A DNA stretch of 64,000 nucleotides from Candidatus Neomarinimicrobiota bacterium (GTDB lineage: Bacteria; Fidelibacterota; JAANXI01), in NCBI GenBank assembly GCA_021734025.1, contig JAIPJS010000002.1:62001-126000 (forward strand). The letters are read 5' to 3'. A program made the position numbers and the translations under genes. Position 1 is the first letter of the stretch, and every line of letters starts with the position of its first letter. Below are positions 1 to 8,077 of this stretch, in pieces. The notes beneath the pieces are model-generated. The model was not told the DNA's origin and did not search any database. It saw only the letters and a list, made by a program, of their open reading frames with translations.

Positions 1-384
1 GACGTTCATTCCGTAATACCCCTTGCCGCCGAATGACGGTAACAACGCCGGATGTATGTTGACCATCTTGTATTGATATTGCCGAACCAGTTCCGCGGGG
101 ATTTTTTTCATATATCCCGCTAACAGAATATAATCTATACTATGTGAATTGAGTAGTTCGGAGATGCGCTGTATGTAGGCATCGCTGGAATCAAATATCG
201 ACTCCGTCTCATGATAAGCGGTCAGACCGAATTCCTCTGCTTTGTCCAAAACCGGCGCGGAAGCATTGTTGCTAATCACGCACGAAATCTCCCCATCGAT
301 GTTTCCGGATTCGATCTCCTGATAGACTGCTAGGAAGTTGGATCCCCGTCCTGAAGCGAATACGGCAAATTGTGGACGTGCCAA
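1..384 (-). CDS. purN: Phosphoribosylglycinamide formyltransferase (PurN), C-terminus off the left edge
   Basis: First 128 codons of a GAR transformylase, which transfers formyl from 10-formyl-THF to GAR in purine synthesis. The N-terminal motif VFASGRGSNF and the catalytic-region motif NIHPALLPSFGGKGYYG (Asn and His of the formyltransferase active site) are visible when the minus strand is translated. The start is inferred as TTG at 384: an in-frame TAG lies five codons upstream and there is no ATG in between. The expected Asp and C-terminal region lie beyond the window edge. The related deformylase PurU is encoded at 20214-21068. Confidence 0.9.
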   Translation of the reverse strand, partial: MARPQFAVFASGRGSNFLAVYQEIESGNIDGEISCVISNNASAPVLDKAEEFGLTAYHETESIFDSSDAYIQRISELLNSHSIDYILLAGYMKKIPAELVRQYQYKMVNIHPALLPSFGGKGYYGMNV

Positions 385-728
385 GCGCGGAACTTTCTAC
401 TGGTTATGTTATCGGGTTTTATTCAACGTCGAAAAATAATCAAACTTTACACGGTAGTCAACGGGATAACGACAGTGTTAAAGTGTTCAGGTGTTACCGT
501 GTTTTAGTTCGGCACCTTCTTAATCTTACTCTCCCCGTAGGGATCCCTCTGGCATACTTCTAAACGGAGTCCGTATGTTGTCCGTTGTTAGTTGTAGAGA
601 TTTTTCCCGGTTCGTTTCCTGTCCGCGTATTTATTTTTACAACGAACAACCAGCAACGAACCACAAATATTTTCCCTTTCTCCTTTCTCCATAATATTCC
701 CCAATACCCTACACCTTTATACCTTTCT
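385..728. other. Intergenic region with a GTGTTA-type repeat
   Basis: No credible gene is seen in these 344 bases. They contain one copy of the GTGTTA repeat family (474-516), a CCCGTAGGGATCCC motif at about 535-550 and a pyrimidine-rich stretch with repeated ACAAC/CAACGAAC words. Short open frames here have no protein-like composition. Confidence 0.6.
474..516 (+). repeat. GTGTTA-unit dispersed repeat, copy 1
   Basis: Tandem degenerate units of the form AGTGTTAA / AGTGTTCA / GGTGTTAC / CGTGTTTTAGTT. The same order of units recurs at 11738, 13439, 14003, 31703 and 52217, always between genes. Confidence 0.7.
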
Positions 729-1598
729 TCAACCAAAAATCGACTTCAACACCACCGGCATAATATCAGTTAATGATTTCACAGACTTTGCCAGGGTATG
801 ACTATGCTTTCCCCAAATAATTGTTGGGACTTTATTCCGGTTATGCGTATTCGTACTCAGATCTTCCAGGTTTCCGTGGTCACTGACCAGAACAATGGTA
901 TGTCGTTGCAAATCAATTTCCAGCAATAACGCGATCATCATCTCCTTAATCTGCGCAAGGCGAAAATGGGCCGCAGATATATCCTGACGATGTCCAATGA
1001 CGTCTGTGAGAATATATTCAAAGAAAACGAAGTCGTGTTTACCCAATAGTGATGCGAGAATCCGGCCGGATTGCATCGACCGACGGACAGGGACTCCAAA
1101 GCCGAACCGGTTCATAAACCTGTTCGTGAGATCGTGGGAAACAGCAGTTCCACGGTGAAGATCATTCAAGTTATGATAGTCAATTCCTGCGGCGAGCCAG
1201 CTCCAGGTGCTGACTGAGAATCTACTGTGCCGACGGCCAAAATACCCGGCGTGATAGGCATTGGCGAAAACCGGGCGTCCACCCCGATCTTTGATGTACT
1301 TTAATAAACTTCGCTCCGAGATGAGTTGACGCAATGCGGTCGTCGGAAATGCATTGACATGTCTGCCGGCAACCTTGGCGGCATTCTGGCCAGTCAGAAT
1401 AGTCGCCTGCCCGGTGGCACTTTGCGGTAGTCCCGGTAATCCAAGGGTGGCATCTGTGGGGCACAGAACTCCACCGTGAAAGTCATACTCAATTTCACTG
1501 ACGGGAAACGGCCGGTTTATATACTGCGAGACAGGATTCACCCGATCATCCGGCGGTGCGATCCCCACTCCGTCAAAAAACAACAGCAATGTACTCAT
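729..1598 (-). CDS. Alkaline-phosphatase-superfamily metalloenzyme (phosphoglycerate-mutase-like)
   Basis: 289 residues with the landmarks of the metalloenzyme fold shared by alkaline phosphatase, phosphopentomutase and cofactor-independent phosphoglycerate mutase: LLLFFDGVGI at the N-terminus (metal-binding Asp), SATGQATILTG around residue 60 (candidate Ser/Thr nucleophile), SDHGNLEDLS near residue 240 and the late metal-site motif THNRNKVPTIIWG. At 289 residues it is shorter than iPGM (about 510) or phosphopentomutase (about 390), so it lacks most of the inserted cap domain. It lies 4 bases after the deoxynucleoside kinase gene and is probably cotranscribed with it. The substrate is unknown; a phosphomonoester or nucleotide phosphate is a reasonable inference. 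Confidence 0.75.
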   Translation of the reverse strand: MSTLLLFFDGVGIAPPDDRVNPVSQYINRPFPVSEIEYDFHGGVLCPTDATLGLPGLPQSATGQATILTGQNAAKVAGRHVNAFPTTALRQLISERSLLKYIKDRGGRPVFANAYHAGYFGRRHSRFSVSTWSWLAAGIDYHNLNDLHRGTAVSHDLTNRFMNRFGFGVPVRRSMQSGRILASLLGKHDFVFFEYILTDVIGHRQDISAAHFRLAQIKEMMIALLLEIDLQRHTIVLVSDHGNLEDLSTNTHNRNKVPTIIWGKHSHTLAKSVKSLTDIMPVVLKSIFG

Positions 1599-1602
1599 AG
1601 AA

Positions 1603-2247
1603 TCAGTCGGATCCGGATTCGCCTGGACAATACGATTCGATGACCTGCATCAATTGGTTGACCTTTTTCGTGTCTTCAAACACGTTGAAATTATCGGCGT
1701 CTACTATATGGATAGGGATATCATCTTTGGCATTTTTAATCCACCGCTCGTATGCCACGTTCAGCTGGTGCAGGTATTCCGGGGAAATCCGCTTTTCGAA
1801 CTCTCTGCCGCGTCTGCGGATCCGGGAGATAAGCGTATCCGTCGATGCCTTGAGATAGATAATCAGATCCGGCTTCTTAAGGTACTCGGTCATTATGCCG
1901 AACAAATCGCGGTAATTCTGATAATCTCTGGTGGTCATATTCCCCATTTGATGCAGGTTATAGGCAAAGATCTCCACATCCTCGTAGATGGTGCGATCCT
2001 GCACGGCGGAGAAATCGCCCTCGGTCATCCGCTTATGGGTTTCGAATCGCTTGGAGAGAAAATAAACCTGCAGATTGAAGCTCCAGCGCCGCATATTGGC
2101 ATAGAAATCGTCCAGATACGGATTGTCGATGACGCTCTCGTAAAACGGCTTCCAGCCGAACCGATCGGCGATAATGTCAGTGAGCGTGGTTTTCCCAACG
2201 CCGATGTTGCCGGCGATACCAACGAAATATGTGGATTGTTCGGTCAA
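1603..2247 (-). CDS. Deoxynucleoside kinase (deoxyadenosine/deoxyguanosine kinase family)
   Basis: 214 residues. P-loop GNIGVGKTT at about residue 13, the deoxynucleoside-binding segment with QDRTIYEDVEIFA (ERS/DRT-type motif) near residue 85, and the lid arginines in SRIRRRGREFE. The enzyme phosphorylates purine deoxynucleosides with ATP to salvage dNMPs. Length and motif order fit the bacterial dGK/dAK family. The start codon is TTG, preceded by a weak GGAA; no upstream ATG is available. It follows mtaB by 23 bases on the same strand, so the two may share a transcript. Confidence 0.88.
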   Translation of the reverse strand: MTEQSTYFVGIAGNIGVGKTTLTDIIADRFGWKPFYESVIDNPYLDDFYANMRRWSFNLQVYFLSKRFETHKRMTEGDFSAVQDRTIYEDVEIFAYNLHQMGNMTTRDYQNYRDLFGIMTEYLKKPDLIIYLKASTDTLISRIRRRGREFEKRISPEYLHQLNVAYERWIKNAKDDIPIHIVDADNFNVFEDTKKVNQLMQVIESYCPGESGSD

Positions 2248-2270
2248 TTATTCCAATGATTATGCAATGG

Positions 2271-3644
2271 TTAGGCCGCCTCGACCTGTTCCCGGATAAC
2301 ATTTCCCTTGAGATAGTCACCGTCCCGTTCGGTGAGTTGCACCGGTAGGAGTTCGTTAATCAGTTCAGGCTGATACGGTATCCGGACTCTGGCGTAATTG
2401 CCAGTCCAGCCGTCAAGGTAGGTTTCCCCGTCTCCTGGCTCCAACAACACATCCCGGACGGTTCCTACCTGTTTATCCAGGAATTCCCGACGCTTCCGTT
2501 TGCTCAGCTGTCTCAGGACAAAGCTCCGGCGCTGGTGCGTCTGCGGATCAACCTGATTTTCCATGTCTGCAGCATCGGTCCCCATCCGCTGGGAATAGGT
2601 GAAGACGTGCAGATATGAAAACGGCAGCGACTCGATTAACTCGCAGGTTTCGGCAAAGTCGTCATCGGTTTCACCGGGAAAGCCGACCATCACGTCGGCA
2701 CCAAGTCCGGCATTAGGCATGAGTGCGAATGCTCGCTCCACGACGTCCCGGTATCGTTTTGTCTGGTAGCGACGTCGCATCTTTTTCAGGATGCGATCGC
2801 TCCCGTTTTGGAGCGGCAGATGGAGATGCATACAGATCTTCGGCCGTTCTGCAATGAGCTGTAGCATATCGTCGGTCATCCGATCCGGTTCCACCGAACT
2901 CAGTCGAATTCTTTCCAGACCCGGGAGTGTCGACAGCCGGTCGAGGACGTCGATTAATTGGTTCCCGTCATCGTCTAGATACGTCCCGGTATTGACGCCG
3001 GTGAGGACAATCTCCTTATATCCGTTTTCGGCAATCTGCTGGGCCTGGTCAACGACTTGTGACAGTGGCAGTGAGCGTCCCGAACCACGGACACTCGGTA
3101 TAATACAGAATGAGCAATTGTAATCGCAGCCATCCTGAATCTTCAGGAAGATCCGGGTTTTGCCCTCCATCTCCAGGGTGGGCACCGACTCCATGGAGCG
3201 ATAATCGCCGGCGTCACACGCCAGCATCACTTCCGGCGTCGGATTCTTCTGCCAGACGTTCTCGCCTTTGGATTCATTGGAGAGCATGTCAAGTAATTTG
3301 AACTTTTCCTCTGCTCCGAGGATGAGATCGACGCCATCAATGGAAGCAATTTCGTCCGGATTGTGCTCGGCGTAGCAGCCGACTACTGCGACAAACGCTT
3401 CCGGTGATATGCGCAATGCGCGCCGAATCTGGCTTCGGGCTTTGGAATCGGCTTTATGGGTCACGGTGCAGGTGTTGATTACGTACAAATCCGCCGGATC
3501 ATCTATGTCGACAATCTCATATCCATGCTCGTCAAATTGATGGGCAATGGTGGAGGTCTCGGACTGATTCAGTTTGCAACCGAAAGTGTGAAACGCCACC
3601 CGTTTGACCTCTGACGGTCGGAATGTCTCTTCGATCTTTGGCAT
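2271..3644 (-). CDS. mtaB: tRNA t6A37 methylthiotransferase (MtaB)
   Basis: 457 residues from the ATG at 3644; an upstream in-frame ATG at 3782 lies inside the neighbouring gene and is rejected. Methylthiotransferase N-domain cysteines at 23 (FGCKLNQ), 59 (NTCTV) and 90 (VGCYAE); radical-SAM triad C173/C177/C180 in GCDYNCSFC; C-terminal TRAM domain (about residues 390-450). The order and length match MtaB, which converts t6A to ms2t6A at position 37 of ANN-decoding tRNAs using two [4Fe-4S] clusters. The start overlaps the stop of the upstream ABC ATPase as TAATG, implying translational coupling. Confidence 0.93.
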   Translation of the reverse strand: MPKIEETFRPSEVKRVAFHTFGCKLNQSETSTIAHQFDEHGYEIVDIDDPADLYVINTCTVTHKADSKARSQIRRALRISPEAFVAVVGCYAEHNPDEIASIDGVDLILGAEEKFKLLDMLSNESKGENVWQKNPTPEVMLACDAGDYRSMESVPTLEMEGKTRIFLKIQDGCDYNCSFCIIPSVRGSGRSLPLSQVVDQAQQIAENGYKEIVLTGVNTGTYLDDDGNQLIDVLDRLSTLPGLERIRLSSVEPDRMTDDMLQLIAERPKICMHLHLPLQNGSDRILKKMRRRYQTKRYRDVVERAFALMPNAGLGADVMVGFPGETDDDFAETCELIESLPFSYLHVFTYSQRMGTDAADMENQVDPQTHQRRSFVLRQLSKRKRREFLDKQVGTVRDVLLEPGDGETYLDGWTGNYARVRIPYQPELINELLPVQLTERDGDYLKGNVIREQVEAA

Positions 3645-4648
3645 TACGCAGCCTCTCCTACATTGGAGTCCTGTCTGGCATACATGCATGCCGCCCAGTG
3701 ATCGGGCCGCAGCTCTTCCAGATGCTGCTCGACTTCGCTGCAATTTTCTCTCGCCACCGGGCACCGGGGATGGAAATAACATCCGGGCGGTGTATTTGCC
3801 GGCGACGGCACATCCCCTTCCAGCACCGTCCGCTTCTTCTTGTATTCCGGGTCCGCCACGGGAATAGCGCTCAGCAGCGCCTTGGTATACGGATGCATCG
3901 GGTTACTGTAAATATCGTCCCCGTCAGCCAGTTCGACAATTTTTCCGAGATACATCACTGCCACCCGATCGCAGATATGCTCCACGACACTGAGATCATG
4001 GGCGATAAATAAGTAGGTGAGGCCAAACTCCTTCTGAAGATCCTGCAACAAGTTAATAATCTGTGCCTGAATGGAGACGTCCAATGCCGAGACCGGTTCA
4101 TCGCAGACAATAAATTTTGGTTCCACCGAGAGCGCCCGGGCGATGCCAATGCGCTGGCGTTGTCCGCCTGAAAATTCATGGGGATAACGCCGGGCATGCC
4201 GCGGCGCTAATCCTACCGTGTCAAGCAACTCGGCAACCCGCGTCTGAATCTGATCTCTGGGAACAATATTATGCAGCTTCAGCGATTCGCTGAGCATACC
4301 GCCGACGGTCATCCTGGGATTTAGCGAGCCGTAGGGATCCTGAAATATAATCTGGATCTCTTTGCGCATCTCCCGGAGTTCATTCTTTTCCATGGCCATG
4401 AGGTCTTTTCCCTCAAATATCACCGATCCGGCGGTGGGCTCAATCAGTCGTAACAGCGAACGGCCGGCAGTGGTTTTTCCGCAGCCGGACTCCCCCACAA
4501 GCCCCAGCGTCTCACCCTTCCGTATTTCGAAGCTCACATCATCCACAGCCTTCACCTGTCCCTGTACTGTGGAAAAGAGCCCCTTTCTGATGGGAAAATA
4601 TTTTTTCAGTCCGTCAACTTTAACCAGTGTTTTATTTGTACCGTTCAT
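3644..4648 (-). CDS. Oligopeptide/dipeptide ABC transporter ATP-binding protein (OppF/DppF type)
   Basis: 334 residues. Walker [10 protein letters not shown] near residue 57, signature [15 protein letters not shown], Walker [14 protein letters not shown], switch-His in [10 protein letters not shown], and the C-terminal oligopeptide-transporter extension ending in a Cys-containing segment ([16 protein letters not shown]) typical of DppF/OppF. The family energises peptide uptake together with a second ATPase, two permeases and a binding protein. None of these partners is in the window: the gene sits alone between an rmlA-like gene and mtaB, so the rest of the transporter must be encoded elsewhere. 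Confidence 0.9.
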   Translation of the reverse strand: MNGTNKTLVKVDGLKKYFPIRKGLFSTVQGQVKAVDDVSFEIRKGETLGLVGESGCGKTTAGRSLLRLIEPTAGSVIFEGKDLMAMEKNELREMRKEIQIIFQDPYGSLNPRMTVGGMLSESLKLHNIVPRDQIQTRVAELLDTVGLAPRHARRYPHEFSGGQRQRIGIARALSVEPKFIVCDEPVSALDVSIQAQIINLLQDLQKEFGLTYLFIAHDLSVVEHICDRVAVMYLGKIVELADGDDIYSNPMHPYTKALLSAIPVADPEYKKKRTVLEGDVPSPANTPPGCYFHPRCPVARENCSEVEQHLEELRPDHWAACMYARQDSNVGEAA

Positions 4649-4716
4649 AAAATCCTATTTTTTTAATGGGTGGAAGTGTTCCTACTCTTCCGGACCATCA
4701 GAGTTTCATGGGACCG

Positions 4717-5784
4717 TTACGTTAATTCAATTCGACTCTGATTACCAATAATGAACCGGTGCGTCCGGGGCTTGGGTGAAGCTCTGATAATTTCTGCTTC
4801 TTTACCCAGCAGACTACTCTCAATGCGGAGCGCCACATCGTCGATACGGCAGTCGTCCAGAATAATACTGTACTCCACCTCGCTGTTCAGAATCACCGTA
4901 TTATCATAGATGGAGGTGTACGGTCCCACATACGAGTTTTCGATAACACAATTTTCTCCAATGATGACCGGGCCACGAATGTTCGAGTTGATGATTCTGG
5001 CACTTTCAGCGATTTCGGCCCGCCCAAGCACTGCTGAGTCTTCATCAATGCTCAGATCTACATAATTCGTCTTGAGATTGTCCAAAACCAACCGGTTCGC
5101 TTCCAGCAAATCCAACGGTTTCCCGGTATCCTTCCACCACCCGGTAATTTCGGAAAAACTCACCTCGTACCCGTGTTCAATGAGATACTGGTGCGCATCG
5201 GAGATCTCCAATTCACCACGATCGCTGGGTTCAATGTTGTTTACCGCTTCGAAGATATGTTTGTCGTATAAGTAAATCCCGGAAACCGCAAAATTGCTTT
5301 TGGGGTGCTCCGGTTTTTCCTCCACCTGGATGATCCGGTTATCTTTGATTTTTGGGACACCAAACCGCTCCGGATCCTTCACCTTTGCCAGAACCAGGTG
5401 ACAGTTACTCTTGGCCCGCTCGAATTCATCGATAAATCGCTGTACACCACCAACCACAATGTTATCACCAAGATAAAAGATAAAGTCATCATCACCGATG
5501 AAATCCTCGGAGATCTTAATCACATGCCCCAATCCCAACGGCGCGCTCTGGGGAATATAGGTGATCTCAACGCCCCATCGGCTGCCGTCGCCAATGGCAT
5601 CCTGCACGTCGGTACTGTCGGCATTTGTCACTATGCCAACCTCTGTTATCCCTGCCTGGCTGGCATACTCCAGTGCGTAGTGCAGAATCGGCTTGTTCGC
5701 AATAGGGATCAGGTGCTTGTTCTGGGTGTGGGTAATCGGCCGCAGCCGCGTGCCCCGTCCCCCGCTGGTGATAAGTGCCTTCAT
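4717..5784 (-). CDS. Glucose-1-phosphate thymidylyltransferase, long (RmlA-like) form
   Basis: 355 residues from ATG 5784, with GAGGG about 10 bases upstream; an earlier in-frame ATG at 5805 lacks such a site. The N-terminal nucleotidyltransferase signature GGRGTRLRPITHTQNKHLIP begins at residue 8, and EKPEHPKSNFAVSGIYLYD is the sugar-binding region. Residues 240-355 form a hexapeptide-type beta-helix (SARIINSNIRGPVIIGENC). This matches the long class of dTDP-glucose pyrophosphorylases found in archaea, actinomycetes and FCB bacteria, which make activated sugars for surface glycans or antibiotics. No other rml genes are in the window. Confidence 0.9.
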   Translation of the reverse strand: MKALITSGGRGTRLRPITHTQNKHLIPIANKPILHYALEYASQAGITEVGIVTNADSTDVQDAIGDGSRWGVEITYIPQSAPLGLGHVIKISEDFIGDDDFIFYLGDNIVVGGVQRFIDEFERAKSNCHLVLAKVKDPERFGVPKIKDNRIIQVEEKPEHPKSNFAVSGIYLYDKHIFEAVNNIEPSDRGELEISDAHQYLIEHGYEVSFSEITGWWKDTGKPLDLLEANRLVLDNLKTNYVDLSIDEDSAVLGRAEIAESARIINSNIRGPVIIGENCVIENSYVGPYTSIYDNTVILNSEVEYSIILDDCRIDDVALRIESSLLGKEAEIIRASPKPRTHRFIIGNQSRIELT

Positions 5785-5931
5785 AGTACAGTCCCTCGAA
5801 TTCAATTAGTCAGAAAGTTTAAGAAAAATCTTGTTGGAGAGTAAGGGATTATTTTCGGTCTCGTATTGAATCAAGGTAGTTCGATTACATAATACAGTCC
5901 TTCAATTGAGGTTTTAGAAGGAAGTATCGAG

Positions 5932-5987
5932 TACTGCGTATTACGTAAACAAAACTCTGCGCCAGTAATTACGTAATACACAGTACG
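5932..5987. repeat. Inverted repeat around TTACGTAATAC
   Basis: Left arm 5932-5949 (GTACTGCGTATTACGTAA) and right arm 5970-5987 are reverse complements apart from one mismatch, with a 20-base loop. It lies upstream of rmlA and downstream of the hydroxyacyl-CoA dehydrogenase gene. A closely related word, TACGCAATACGCAGTACG, occurs at about 11874-11892. Confidence 0.7.
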
Positions 5988-6003
5988 TAATAATGACATT
6001 CCC

Positions 6004-6060
6004 ACCTCGTGATAAGATTGCGAGGTTCTTAGCCTTGGAATCTCATTCCAGGGGTTCCCA
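6004..6060. repeat. Two-hairpin CCTCGC repeat, copy A
   Basis: Hairpin one pairs CCTCG with CGAGG (6005-6025) and hairpin two pairs CCTTGGAA with TTCCAGGG (6033-6054). The same two-hairpin arrangement with shared words (ATTGCGAGG, AGCCT, GAATCTCA) is at 55607-55685. Confidence 0.6.
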
Positions 6061-6079
6061 ACCGTATAGACATTTTTGC

Positions 6080-6964
6080 TCAGAAATTCAAATCCGCCGG
6101 CGTCGGTTCCTCACCGGAATAATCATAAAATCCACGGCCGGATTTTTTGCCATACATTCCCGATTGCACCATCTTTTTCAGGAGCGGCGGTGGGGCGTAG
6201 CGCTTTTCCCGATACTCATTAAACATAATGTCCGCGATATGATACGTGGTATCCAATCCGACAAAATCCAGCAGGGTCAGGGGACCCATGGGATGTCCGG
6301 CGCCCAGCTCCATGCCCTGATCAATATCTTTGATGCCGGCGACGCCGTTTTCTACCGCCCGAATGGCATCCAGCATATACGGAACGAGCAACAGGTTCAC
6401 CACAAAACCGGAATTGTCCTTGCATTCGATGGGCTTTTTCCCCAGGTCTTCGGCAAAACCAAAAGCCGCGGCAAAAACCTCATCGGTAGTTTCAAGTGAA
6501 CGAACCACTTCAACCAGTGGCATCCGGGGCACAGGATTGAAAAAATGCAATCCGACGAATCGTGCCGGATTTTCCGACACCGACGCCATATCTGTGATAG
6601 TCAGAGAGGAGGTGTTACTGGCAAAGATTGCCATTTCGTCACATACTTCCTCAAGTGCGCCGAAGAGTTCACGTTTCTCATCGAGATCTTCCACAATGGC
6701 TTCGATGATAAGATCGCATCCGCTGAACTCCTCCAGGTTAATCGTCCCATGGATCTTGTGGAGTGCTTCGTCCATCTCCTCCTGGGTGATTTGTTCTCTG
6801 TCCACCGATTTTCCCAGCGAGGCACGAAGCTTATCCAGCCCGCGATCCAAAAGATTTTGATTTACCTCCCGCACCACTGTTTCGTATCCCGCCAGCGCAC
6901 AAACCTGGGCAATGCCTGACCCCATAATACCGCATCCGGCGATGCCAACTTTGGTAATTTTCAT
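6080..6964 (-). CDS. 3-hydroxybutyryl-CoA dehydrogenase
   Basis: 294 residues. NAD-binding Rossmann motif GCGIMGSGIAQV at residues 10-21, the catalytic His in VGLHFFNPVPRM, and C-terminal FVGLDTTYHIADIMF. The full length (about 285-295) is the single-domain Hbd/PaaH class, which oxidises (S)-3-hydroxybutyryl-CoA to acetoacetyl-CoA. The ribosome site is strong (AGGAGGT, 6 bases before ATG). An acetyl-CoA acetyltransferase lies about 1.1 kb upstream on the same strand (8078-9268), beyond the repeat-DUF559 block; the two catalyse adjacent steps of C4 acyl-CoA metabolism and may once have been contiguous. Confidence 0.92.
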   Translation of the reverse strand: MKITKVGIAGCGIMGSGIAQVCALAGYETVVREVNQNLLDRGLDKLRASLGKSVDREQITQEEMDEALHKIHGTINLEEFSGCDLIIEAIVEDLDEKRELFGALEEVCDEMAIFASNTSSLTITDMASVSENPARFVGLHFFNPVPRMPLVEVVRSLETTDEVFAAAFGFAEDLGKKPIECKDNSGFVVNLLLVPYMLDAIRAVENGVAGIKDIDQGMELGAGHPMGPLTLLDFVGLDTTYHIADIMFNEYREKRYAPPPLLKKMVQSGMYGKKSGRGFYDYSGEEPTPADLNF

Positions 6965-7077
6965 GATTTACCTCCTGTGGGACTGATGAATATTCAACCG
7001 CAGTTCGTTTCGGCGAACCCAATATCAATTGATGAAGTGCTCTGTTTTTCCACCGGCTTGTTCGCTGAAGCCGGCGG

Positions 7078-7195
7078 GTAACTTTCTTCCTATCCACCTT
7101 CCGCTTCTGAAGAAGAAGGGAAATACGTTTATATGCGCCTGAGTCTTATTTTCCCCTCTCTTCCGAAGAGAGGGGAATTAAAGGGGTGAGTTGTG
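7078..7195. repeat. DUF559-linked double-hairpin element, copy R1 (degenerate left half)
   Basis: The right half (7132-7195) matches R2 almost perfectly, including the CTCTTCCGAAGAG hairpin and the terminal GTGAGTTGTG. The left half is recognisable but mutated. The roughly 30 bases after the right end (TTTGTCTGCAT...) also match those after R3. Confidence 0.8.
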
Positions 7196-7260
7196 TTTGT
7201 CTGCATTTAAAAATTCCGCTTTTCCCGGGTGATGGCTAGAAATATTTTTTTCTTAAAAAA

Positions 7261-7379
7261 CACAACTCCATCCCCTGACCCCTTCCTCTTCGGAAGAGGA
7301 AGGGGAACGCGCTTCCAATCATCCGAGTCTTATTTTCCCCTCTCTTCGGAAGAGAGGGGAATTAAAGGGGTGAGTTGTA
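7261..7379. repeat. DUF559-linked double-hairpin element, copy R2
   Basis: A 119-bp element with CACAACTCC at the left and TGAGTTGT at the right as inverted ends. It contains two perfect hairpins centred on CCTCTTCGGAAGAGG and CTCTCTTCGGAAGAGAG. It ends ten bases before the stop codon of the DUF559 gene and has the same orientation as R3 on the gene's other side. Confidence 0.9.
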
Positions 7380-7388
7380 TCTAATATC

Positions 7389-7817
7389 TCAGCGCCTCTG
7401 TTCTTCCACGATCCTGGAGAGTTGTTTAACAACCACCGGGAGTTGCTCCAAAATCATTTTATTCGTCCATCGTTCAATTCTGATATCATACTGCCGGATT
7501 ATCTCCGATAGCCAGCGATCATATTCCCTCCGAGACCGATGTATTTTGCCATCCAATTCGATTGCCAACCGACATTCATGACTATAAAAATCAACGATGT
7601 AAAAACCCGTATCCCCTCTGTCTGTCACAATCAATGGAGCCTGTCGATAAAATTTTACACCTCCAATTTGCCGGTTTCGAATTGCCTCCCACATTTTTTT
7701 CTCAACTGGAGTTTGTTGTTGTCGGAGCTTCCGACATCGTTTTTTAATATGCTCCCGTAAGTCAGGATTAATGCTAGCAAGTGAAAATGGATTGTCTAAG
7801 GTGTTCATTTGTCGCAT
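7389..7817 (-). CDS. DUF559 nuclease-fold protein (Vsr-like PD-(D/E)XK)
   Basis: 142 residues, the usual length for DUF559. The N-terminal part carries the LRQQQTPVEKKMWEAIRNRQ helix and KFYRQAPL segment typical of the family. The core FYIVDF...LAIELDGKIH supplies Asp and Glu-x-Asp of a PD-(D/E)XK-like active site, followed by YDRWLSEIIRQYDIRIERWTN, so the catalytic residues look intact. The family is related to the very-short-patch-repair endonuclease fold, but its role is not established. The gene is bracketed by near-identical copies R2 and R3 of a palindromic element, suggesting gene and repeats form one unit. Starts at 7817 or 7808 are both possible. Confidence 0.85.
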   Translation of the reverse strand: MRQMNTLDNPFSLASINPDLREHIKKRCRKLRQQQTPVEKKMWEAIRNRQIGGVKFYRQAPLIVTDRGDTGFYIVDFYSHECRLAIELDGKIHRSRREYDRWLSEIIRQYDIRIERWTNKMILEQLPVVVKQLSRIVEEQRR

Positions 7818-7853
7818 AACACGTAGAGTCTACAGATTCTTGCGTCGTTTCAA

Positions 7854-7972
7854 CACAACTCCATCCCCTGACCCCTTCCTCTTCGGAAGAGGAAGGGGAA
7901 CGCGCTTCCAATCGTCCGAGTCTTCTTTTCCCCTCTCTTTCGAAGAGCGGGAAACCAAAGGTGTGAGTTGTG
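7854..7972. repeat. DUF559-linked double-hairpin element, copy R3
   Basis: A 119-bp copy in the same orientation as R2 and nearly identical over its left 75 bases. It begins 36 bases upstream of the DUF559 start codon. The right hairpin has diverged (CTTTCGAAGAG) but the terminal GTGAGTTGTG is kept. Confidence 0.9.
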
Positions 7973-8077
7973 TTTGTCTGCATCCAAATATTCAGTTTTC
8001 CCCTTCAATATAGGTTGAATCGGAGTGAGTCACTTCGATATTGGATATTCTGCAGTTGGACGTTCATAATTCGCTTT

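Noticed and set aside
474-516. CRISPR-like array
   Set aside because: Units are only 7-9 bases, degenerate, without spacers, and no cas gene is present in the window.
1654-2259. 201-codon open frame on the plus strand over the deoxynucleoside kinase gene
   Set aside because: Exactly antisense to a well-supported gene, no family motif and no ribosome site; a codon-bias shadow.
3644-3782. N-terminal extension of mtaB
   Set aside because: The extra 46 codons lie inside the ABC ATPase gene and do not resemble any methylthiotransferase; the TAATG overlap marks the start.
5305-5844. 179-codon plus-strand frame over rmlA
   Set aside because: Antisense shadow of a conserved enzyme.
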